Below are positions 1 through 5,605 of a stretch of DNA of 14,135 nucleotides, piece by piece. Within the stretch, counting starts at the first letter, position 1; the number at the start of each line of letters is the position of its first letter. The notes below the pieces were generated by a model. That model searched no databases, had not been told where the DNA came from, and was given only the letters and a program-made list of their open reading frames with translations. Location: NCBI GenBank assembly GCA_030042915.1, contig JASHYS010000059.1:1-14135 (forward strand), given 5' to 3'. Both the position numbers and the translations under genes were made by a program. Source of the DNA: Acidobacteriaceae bacterium. Lineage in GTDB: Bacteria > Acidobacteriota > Terriglobia > Terriglobales > Acidobacteriaceae.

Positions 1-1
1 G

Positions 2-1084
2 GCTTTGACGGTCGCGCAGTTGGACCAGCTGCTGATCCGGATGCGATCAGAAAGCGACGTAAAAGCTGCGCGTGAACTGGCGACCGTGAAGCTCACGGAG
101 CGCGCCAACGCGGTTTGGCTTGCGAAATGGGAGGCCAATCTTAAGGGCGATCGAACGCGCCAGGCTCTCATGGCGGTTGCCGATGCCTCCGCATTCCTTA
201 ACCCTCCCTCGGCGGAGCTTCCTTCCATACCGCCTCCCGGCCCTGCGGCCCAGCAGCAAATCGTCGCGCGCAGCACGGAGTATGTGAAGCAAGCGCTTCC
301 CAGGTTGCCTGACTTTCTTGCGCTGCGCACCACCACATCCTTTGAATTTGCGAGCGCGGGTGATCTGAACTGGCAGGAGTCGCTGAGCGCGATGTTCAAA
401 TCGCGGCGCAAGCAACCAGTTCCCTACGAGGCACTCGGACCGGCCAAGGAGAATGACCCGTCTCAACCACAACTGTTTTGGACCGGATCCTTCGCGGAGC
501 AGGTGGCCTACCGGGGAGGATTCGAAGTTCCCGATTCGTTAGCTGGGAGCAGCGCCGCGGCCGATCCTTCATATTCCCGTTTGACCACCGTGGGTGAGTT
601 TGGACCGGTCCTCCAGCTCTTCCTCACCGATGCGAGCTCGGACACGCTGGCCTGGGATCACTGGGAGCGCGGCGCAGCCGGGCCTCTGGCTGTTTTCCGC
701 TATTCCGTGACCAGCGAGAAATCGCACTTTGAAGTGGATTTTCCTAACGGAGAGTCTGAATTTCCCGCATACCACGGCGAAGTCGCCATCGATGCCGCAA
801 ACGGATCCATCTGGCGGATCACAATTGTCACCAGTAGCACGGGGACCAAAACCCTCCGGCAGTCGTCGATGCTGGTTGAATTCGCCCCCACTGAAATCGG
901 CGGAGCCAGCTATGTCTGTCCTGCTCGCGGCGTGGCCATGGTCCGCTATTTCGATCGTCTCGATTCTGCAAATGCGCCGCATGTGCCCGTTCCCTTCCAG
1001 ACCTCAATCAATGACGTTTCGTTTACCAAGTATCACCTCTTTCGATCGGAGTCCCACGTCGTTTCAGAAGCATCGAAGCCGTAG
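2..1084 (+). CDS. Secreted-type protein of unknown function, 5' end cut by window (tandem paralogue 1)
   Basis: The reading frame is open from the first complete codon at position 2, so the true start and signal peptide lie upstream. The TTG at position 5 is not a convincing start, because the residues from it onward align with the mature part of the next gene, beyond that gene's signal peptide. The visible 360 or so residues match the downstream neighbour along their whole length. Shared blocks include KLTERA, VWLAKWEA, RTTTSF, VGEFG, GAAGPLAVFR, YHGEVAIDA, LVEFAPTEIG and the C-terminal SINDVSFTKYHL. I recognise it only as a type of protein common in Acidobacteria and know no function. No catalytic motif is visible. 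The paralogue's signal peptide suggests export to the periplasm or cell surface. Confidence 0.8.
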   Translation, partial: ALTVAQLDQLLIRMRSESDVKAARELATVKLTERANAVWLAKWEANLKGDRTRQALMAVADASAFLNPPSAELPSIPPPGPAAQQQIVARSTEYVKQALPRLPDFLALRTTTSFEFASAGDLNWQESLSAMFKSRRKQPVPYEALGPAKENDPSQPQLFWTGSFAEQVAYRGGFEVPDSLAGSSAAADPSYSRLTTVGEFGPVLQLFLTDASSDTLAWDHWERGAAGPLAVFRYSVTSEKSHFEVDFPNGESEFPAYHGEVAIDAANGSIWRITIVTSSTGTKTLRQSSMLVEFAPTEIGGASYVCPARGVAMVRYFDRLDSANAPHVPVPFQTSINDVSFTKYHLFRSESHVVSEASKP

Positions 1085-1122
1085 ACGAAGGGGACCGTAA
1101 CGGGAGCCGGCGATCGAATGGC

Positions 1123-1128
1123 TATAAT
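1123..1128 (+). promoter_or_regulatory. Possible -10 element upstream of the second paralogue
   Basis: A perfect TATAAT lies in the 73-base gap between the two paralogous genes. It predicts transcription starting near 1135, about 23 bases before the ATG at 1158. A GGAG ribosome binding site at 1149-1152 sits five bases from that ATG. I see no good -35 match at normal spacing, so the call rests on the -10 alone. Confidence 0.4.
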
Positions 1129-1157
1129 AGGTCCGCTATGGCGCAATCGGAGCACCA

Positions 1158-2315
1158 ATGAGGAAACATGCGTGCCTCCTTTTCCTCATTGTGCTTGCTG
1201 CCGCAGCGTGGCCGGCGCCCCTTCCTGCGGTAATCGATGTGACCGTCAGCGGGCTCGATAAGACACTGGCTGGCATACGCCAGGAAAATGATGCCAAGGC
1301 AGCGCGCCAGATCGCAGGTCTCAGGCTAACCGAGCGCGCAAGTTCGGTTTGGCTCGCCAAATGGGAGGCCGATTTTCGCGGCAATCGTGCGCGCGCGGCT
1401 CTGATGGCGGTCGTGGATGCCTCCGCCTTTCTCAAGCCTCCCGCGGCTGAGATTCCCGCAACGCCTCCGCCCGACGCGGCCGGTCAGCAGCAGATCGTGG
1501 CGCGCGCGCGGCAGTACACAAACGAAACCCTTCACCGGATGCCGAACTTTTTTGCGCTTCGCACCACCACCTCGTTCGTCGTCGCCACCGAGGGGAACAT
1601 TAACTCGGCGCAAGAGATGAACAACCTGTTTCAAAAACAGCGTGAACAGAAACCCACCTTCCAGGATTTGGGTCCGGGTACGTCAGACAATCACGGCGAA
1701 CCACAACTTTTCTGGCTCGGGACCCTCGCGCAGCAAGTGACCTACCGCGGAGGATTCGAGGTTGCGGATTCGTCTGCTGTTCCCGGCCAGAAAGGCCGTT
1801 CACCCCTGGCTTTGACAACGGTTGGCGAGTTCGGATCGGTCCTCGAGCTTTTGCTTCGCGACATTGACCCCGACAAAATGACTTGGGACCACTGGGAGCA
1901 GGGCGCAGCGGGGCCTCTCGCCGTTTTTCGCTTCTCCGTGCCCGCTGACCGATCGGATTTTGGGGTCGATTTCGCGAACGGACAGCACGAGCACCCAGCC
2001 TACCATGGCGAAGTCGCCGTTGATGCGGCAGATGGCTCGATTTGGAGGATCACCATTCTAGCCAGCGGCAGCCAGACGGGACTCGTCGAGGAGTGGTCGA
2101 TCCTCGTCGAGTTCGCTCCCACCGAAATCGGCAAAGTAAGCTATGTTTGCCCCGTTCGCGGTGTGGCCATGGTTCGATCCTTCGACACTTTCGAGTACGC
2201 CAATACTCTGCGCCCGCCCGTTCCCTTTCAGACGTCGATAAACGATGTTTCATTCACCAAATATCACCTGCTTCGCTCGGAGTCGCGCATCTTTTCCGGA
2301 GCATCGAAGCCATAG
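1158..2315 (+). CDS. Secreted protein of unknown function (tandem paralogue 2)
   Basis: This 385-residue protein begins with a clear signal peptide: MRKH, a hydrophobic stretch at about residues 5-20, then a likely cleavage site near residues 22-26. The ATG at 1158 is preceded by GGAG five bases away. The mature part aligns with the upstream gene from end to end, and the two share well over half of their residues by eye, so this is a tandem duplication. An N-terminal segment up to about residue 110 is Ala/Pro rich. The rest contains the shared blocks VGEFG, GAAGPLAVFR, YHGEVAVDA and LVEFAPTEIG, which look like strands of a beta-rich fold. I do not recognise a named domain. It ends 47 bases before larE, but a separate promoter seems to drive larE. 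Confidence 0.85.
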   Translation: MRKHACLLFLIVLAAAAWPAPLPAVIDVTVSGLDKTLAGIRQENDAKAARQIAGLRLTERASSVWLAKWEADFRGNRARAALMAVVDASAFLKPPAAEIPATPPPDAAGQQQIVARARQYTNETLHRMPNFFALRTTTSFVVATEGNINSAQEMNNLFQKQREQKPTFQDLGPGTSDNHGEPQLFWLGTLAQQVTYRGGFEVADSSAVPGQKGRSPLALTTVGEFGSVLELLLRDIDPDKMTWDHWEQGAAGPLAVFRFSVPADRSDFGVDFANGQHEHPAYHGEVAVDAADGSIWRITILASGSQTGLVEEWSILVEFAPTEIGKVSYVCPVRGVAMVRSFDTFEYANTLRPPVPFQTSINDVSFTKYHLLRSESRIFSGASKP

Positions 2316-2349
2316 GCGATCGGCTAAGGCGGCAAGAATCGGCCGACGG

Positions 2350-2355
2350 TATAAT
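2350..2355 (+). promoter_or_regulatory. Possible -10 element giving a leaderless larE transcript
   Basis: A perfect TATAAT stands seven bases before the larE ATG at 2363. A start site at the usual distance would fall on or just before the A of that ATG, and no Shine-Dalgarno sequence lies in between. No clear -35 hexamer is visible. The arrangement suggests a leaderless mRNA, but it could be chance or transcription from upstream. Confidence 0.45.
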
Positions 2356-2362
2356 CGGGTGC

Positions 2363-3226
2363 ATGGCCATGGGCGCGGAATCGATCAAGGAACGCGGAGG
2401 CGAGGAAAAGTTGCAAGCGCTGGAAGCTCGCCTGGCCAAGCTGGGCAGCCTCATGGTGGCGTATTCGGGCGGTGTGGATTCGGCATTTTTGGCCGCCACC
2501 GCGCATCACGTCCTCGGCTCTCGCATGCTTGCTGTGCTGGCAGATTCGCCCTCCCTGGCTCGCCGCGATATGGAGCAGGCAGTCGCCTTTGCCGCTTCGT
2601 TGGCCATGCCGCTTCAAGTGGTCGCCACCGAAGAATTGGATCGGCCCGACTACGCGCGCAACGACGCCAACCGCTGCTTCCATTGCAAAGATGAGCTCTT
2701 TTCGGTGATGGAGGAGCTGCGTGCCAGGCTAGGTTTCGAGCACATCGCGTACGGGATGAATGCCGACGACACCAGGGATTTTCGCCCCGGGCAACGCGCC
2801 GCCGAGCAGCACGCAGTACTGGCTCCGCTTGCCGAGGCCGGGTTGACCAAGCTTGAAGTGCGGTCGCTGGCCCAGGCTGCCGGCTATCCCGTTTGGGACC
2901 GTCCCGCGGCGCCATGCCTTTCATCGCGTGTGGAATATGGGCGCACCGTGACCCGTGAGGTGCTTGGCCAGGTGGAGCGCGGCGAGGAAAGCCTGCGCCA
3001 GTTGGGTTTTCGCGAGCTCCGCGTGCGCCATCACGGCGAGCTGGCCCGCGTTGAGATTGCACGCGCTGAGCTCTCTCGCGCGCTCACCGTGGAGATGCTC
3101 GACGCCATCACTGCGGCGCTGAAACAGGCCGGCTTCAAATACGTCACACTCGATTGCGCCGGCTTCCGGTCGGGATCAATGAACGCCGTCCTGCCTGCCG
3201 AGGTGCTGGTGCGCAAAGGCGCGTAA
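2363..3226 (+). CDS. larE: LarE, sulfur insertase for the nickel-pincer nucleotide cofactor
   Basis: LarE adenylates the carboxylates of the dicarboxylated pyridinium nucleotide made by LarB and installs two sulfur atoms as thiocarboxylates. The frame runs open from 2042, but the family-like protein starts at the ATG at 2363 (or 2369) and gives 287 residues, near the usual size. The PP-loop ATP-pyrophosphatase motif SGGVDS lies at residues 35-40. A CFHC motif lies at Cys105/Cys108, and Cys185 sits in PCLSSR, the position I match to the sacrificial Cys176 of L. plantarum. Having all three cysteines places it with the Thermotoga maritima type, which binds a [4Fe-4S] cluster to transfer sulfur, rather than the single-cysteine sacrificial type. 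larC follows after 153 bases with its own possible promoter. Confidence 0.93.
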   Translation: MAMGAESIKERGGEEKLQALEARLAKLGSLMVAYSGGVDSAFLAATAHHVLGSRMLAVLADSPSLARRDMEQAVAFAASLAMPLQVVATEELDRPDYARNDANRCFHCKDELFSVMEELRARLGFEHIAYGMNADDTRDFRPGQRAAEQHAVLAPLAEAGLTKLEVRSLAQAAGYPVWDRPAAPCLSSRVEYGRTVTREVLGQVERGEESLRQLGFRELRVRHHGELARVEIARAELSRALTVEMLDAITAALKQAGFKYVTLDCAGFRSGSMNAVLPAEVLVRKGA

Positions 3227-3248
3227 AGGCCGCACAAGCAAAGTGCGT

Positions 3249-3300
3249 TGTCATCCTGAGCGAGTCCGCGCCAGCGGACGAAGCGAAGGATCTGCGGTTC
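3249..3300. repeat. Intergenic palindromic repeat of the CATCCTGAG/CGAAGGAT type
   Basis: The larE-larC gap holds an imperfect palindrome. The outer arms are ATCCT (3253-3257) and AGGAT (3287-3291). The inner arms are GTCCGC (3264-3269) and GCGGAC (3274-3279) around a GCCA loop. In one frame it reads CHPERV...RSEGSAV, a peptide often seen in falsely predicted proteins from such repeats. From memory, repeats of this form are scattered between genes in Acidobacteria and other phyla. It has no T-run and is unlikely to be an efficient intrinsic terminator. Confidence 0.7.
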
Positions 3301-3364
3301 CTTTTCGTCGGCGGCTGCTGGCCGCAGGGTTTCCACGTTTTTCCTTCCCATCCATCCGACAATT

Positions 3365-3370
3365 TACAAT
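3365..3370 (+). promoter_or_regulatory. Possible -10 element just upstream of larC
   Basis: TACAAT (five of six matches to TATAAT) ends nine bases before the larC ATG at 3380. Transcription would start only about two to five bases before the ATG, and no Shine-Dalgarno sequence is present, so translation would be leaderless or nearly so. The -35 region is T/C-rich without a clear match. Confidence 0.4.
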
Positions 3371-3379
3371 CACAAAGCA

Positions 3380-4708
3380 ATGCGAATCGGTTATCTGGAG
3401 TGCTTTTCCGGCATCAGCGGCGACATGCTGCTGGGCGCGCTGGTGGATGCGGGCGTTCCCTTCAGCGTGCTGGCCGATGCGGCGCTGGCATTGAACGTGG
3501 GTGCGCGCTTGGAAATGCGCAAGGTCGAGCGCGGAGGGTTGGCCGGGATCAAGATCGATGTAATAGAGGGGGCAGAAAACCAGGCAGCGAGGGAGCAAGC
3601 GAGCAAGGGAGCACAGCCGGCGCAAAGCCATGCGCACCCGCACGAACATCACGATCACGCGCACCAACACGCCACGGCGCACGAACAGCACTCACACGAG
3701 CACAGCCACGCTCCGCATCGGTCGCTGTCCACAATCCTCAATATCATTCGGGCTGCTCCACTCAGCGAAACGGTCAAGCAGCGCGCATCGCGCGCCTTTC
3801 AACTTCTGGGCGAAGCCGAGGCTGCCATTCATTCCATTCCCATCGAACAGGTCCACTTTCATGAGGTGGGCGCGGTCGACACAATTGTCGATATTGTGTG
3901 CGCGGCGGCTGGATGCGAGGCGCTGGGCGTGAATCTCTGGATGGCCTCGCCCTTGAACGTGGGCAGCGGAACGGTGAAGTGCGCGCATGGCACGCTCCCC
4001 GTTCCCGCGCCGGCGACTCTGGCACTGCTGGGCGACGCGCCGGTCTATGCAGCCGGGCCCCCGATGGAGCGAGTGACGCCCACCGGTGCTGCCGTGCTGC
4101 GCATGCTGGATGTCGCGTATGGCCCGTTGCCGCCCATGCGTATCGAGTCGCGCGGCTACGGCGCCGGCGGACGCGACAAGCCCGGCGAGCCGAATCTTTT
4201 GCGACTGCTCGTCGGCGAATCCAGCGATGAAGCTGCCGCGGCCGAACCGATTGCCGTGATTGAGACCGTAATTGACGACGCCAACCCGCAGTTGCTGGCT
4301 TACGTGAGCGAGCTGCTTCTCGAAGCCGGTGCGTGGGACGTGTACCGTGCGGCAGTACAGATGAAAAAGGGGCGCACGGGCGTGCAGATGACCGTGCTTT
4401 CGAGCCCCGACCGCATGCCCGCGCTGCGCGAATTGCTGCTGCGCGAAACCACCACCATCGGCCTGCGCTGGCGGCTTGAGCACAAAATGGCCTTGGCCCG
4501 TGAGTTTGCTGAGGTGGATACGCAATGGGGCAAGGTGCGGATGAAGGTCGCGCGCTGGCCTTCGGGTGAAGTGGCCAACGCATCGCCGGAATTCGAAGTG
4601 TGCCGCAATCTCGCGCGCTTGCACGGCGTTCCGCTCAAACAGGTGATGCAGGAAGCCATGCAGTCGTGGACCGAATTGCAGCATTCGCCGGCAAAGAAGG
4701 GGCGCTGA
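3380..4708 (+). CDS. larC: LarC, nickel insertion protein for the pincer nucleotide, single full-length ORF
   Basis: LarC is a CTP-dependent cyclometallase that puts nickel into the thiocarboxylated pyridinium nucleotide, the last step of NPN synthesis (LarC/DUF111 family). The 442-residue protein opens with the family signature YLECFSGISGDMLLGALVDAG. It contains HFHEVGAVDTIVDIV, SPLNVGSG and the PTGAAVLR segment. Residues 84-113 form an insert with 14 histidines in 30 residues, a likely nickel store or delivery loop. In L. plantarum the protein is made by ribosomal frameshifting between larC1 and larC2. Here both halves are in one uninterrupted frame. The stop codon overlaps the larB start (TGATG), so the two genes are translationally coupled. 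Confidence 0.95.
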   Translation: MRIGYLECFSGISGDMLLGALVDAGVPFSVLADAALALNVGARLEMRKVERGGLAGIKIDVIEGAENQAAREQASKGAQPAQSHAHPHEHHDHAHQHATAHEQHSHEHSHAPHRSLSTILNIIRAAPLSETVKQRASRAFQLLGEAEAAIHSIPIEQVHFHEVGAVDTIVDIVCAAAGCEALGVNLWMASPLNVGSGTVKCAHGTLPVPAPATLALLGDAPVYAAGPPMERVTPTGAAVLRMLDVAYGPLPPMRIESRGYGAGGRDKPGEPNLLRLLVGESSDEAAAAEPIAVIETVIDDANPQLLAYVSELLLEAGAWDVYRAAVQMKKGRTGVQMTVLSSPDRMPALRELLLRETTTIGLRWRLEHKMALAREFAEVDTQWGKVRMKVARWPSGEVANASPEFEVCRNLARLHGVPLKQVMQEAMQSWTELQHSPAKKGR

Positions 4709-5454
4709 TGGACCGCTCGCAAATTGAAGCGCTGTTGAACGAAGTGCGCTCCGGTTCGGCCACCGTGGCCGAGGCGCTTGAGCGGCTGCGCATCCTGCCC
4801 TTTGAGGATTTAGGCTTCGCCAAGGTCGACCATCATCGCGCGCTGCGCACAGGTATGCCCGAGGTCATCTTTGCCGAAAGCAAGACCCCCGCGCAGGTGG
4901 CAACCATCTTCGCACACATGGCCAGGGCCGGCGGCAACGTGCTGGCCACGCGCGCTTCGCGCGAAGTCTATGAAGCCGTGCGCGCAGCTGAATCGCCTGC
5001 CGAGTTTCACGAGACCGCGCGAGCCATCACACTCAGGCAAACGGAGCCGGAGAAAGGCACGGGAACGATCGGTGTGGTCTGCGCCGGGACCAGCGACCTG
5101 CCCGTGGCCGAGGAGGCCGCAGTGACCGCGCGTCTGATGGGCAACACAGTGGAGCTGGTCGCCGACGTGGGCGTGGCCGGCATTCATCGCCTTCTTGCCG
5201 CACAGCACACGCTCAAGTCGGCGCGCGTGCTCATTGTGTGCGCAGGCATGGAGGGTGCGCTGCCCACGGTGGTCGGCGGCCTGGTTCACGCGCCCGTGAT
5301 CGCCGTTCCCACCAGCGTGGGCTATGGCGCGTCGCTCGGCGGTGTAGCGGCGCTGCTCGGCATGCTGAATACCTGCGCGCCCAACGTTTCCGTGGTCAAT
5401 ATTGATAACGGGTTCGGCGCGGCCTGTATCGCTTCGCTCATCAACCACTTGTGA
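4708..5454 (+). CDS. larB: LarB, nicotinic acid adenine dinucleotide carboxylase/hydrolase
   Basis: LarB carries out the first step of NPN synthesis: it carboxylates C5 of the pyridinium ring of NaAD and cleaves the phosphoanhydride, releasing AMP. The ATG at 4708 overlaps the larC stop as TGATG and has a purine-rich AGAAGGGG site five bases upstream. The frame is open further upstream, but that part lies inside larC. The 248-residue protein has an N-terminal domain (about 1-120) and a PurE-like carboxylase domain with GVVCAGTSDLPVAEEAA, ELVADVGVAGIHR and CAGMEGALPTVVGGL. Cys223, in NTCAPNVSVVNIDNG, probably equals the L. plantarum cysteine (Cys221) that adds to the pyridinium ring. Length and motifs are normal for the family. 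Confidence 0.95.
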   Translation: MDRSQIEALLNEVRSGSATVAEALERLRILPFEDLGFAKVDHHRALRTGMPEVIFAESKTPAQVATIFAHMARAGGNVLATRASREVYEAVRAAESPAEFHETARAITLRQTEPEKGTGTIGVVCAGTSDLPVAEEAAVTARLMGNTVELVADVGVAGIHRLLAAQHTLKSARVLIVCAGMEGALPTVVGGLVHAPVIAVPTSVGYGASLGGVAALLGMLNTCAPNVSVVNIDNGFGAACIASLINHL

Positions 5455-5517
5455 CCGGTGCTTTTCAGGCGCTCCATCTGCGCAGGCTTGCCACCGCGCG
5501 TCTCTAACCCGGAAGTC

Positions 5518-5531
5518 GTGATCCACATCAC
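5518..5531. promoter_or_regulatory. CRP/FNR-family operator upstream of the polyferredoxin operon
   Basis: GTGATCCACATCAC is a perfect inverted repeat (GTGAT, four bases, ATCAC). It fits both the CRP core GTGA-N6-TCAC and the FNR half-sites TGAT-N4-ATCA. It lies in the 140-base gap between larB and the next gene. The sequence GATGAT at 5555-5560 matches four of six -10 positions and would put the site about 42 bases before the transcription start, the position of a class II activator. This suggests that the downstream genes are switched on by a CRP/FNR-type regulator. Which family member binds, and its signal, cannot be read from the site. Confidence 0.6.
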
Positions 5532-5605
5532 TGTTAGCACCTTCTTCCAATTCCGATGATGGTTGCAGGGAATCTCCGCGCCCTGCGCGGCGGGTGGAGG
5601 TGTGC

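Noticed and set aside
2042..2362. Upstream extension of the larE frame
   Set aside because: It overlaps the end of the preceding secreted protein gene in another frame. LarE similarity and the TATAAT position support a start at 2363.
3154..3864. Plus-strand open frame of 236 codons across the larE-larC gap
   Set aside because: It runs through the intergenic palindrome and out of frame through larC, giving Arg/Gly-rich sequence without motifs.
3692..4684. Open frame of 330 codons on the minus strand opposite larC
   Set aside because: It lies entirely within larC, which has strong family motifs, and the antisense product is low in recognisable sequence.
4600..4707. Upstream extension of the larB frame into larC
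   Set aside because: A good ribosome binding site and the TGATG overlap mark the ATG at 4708. The extra residues are a shadow of larC.
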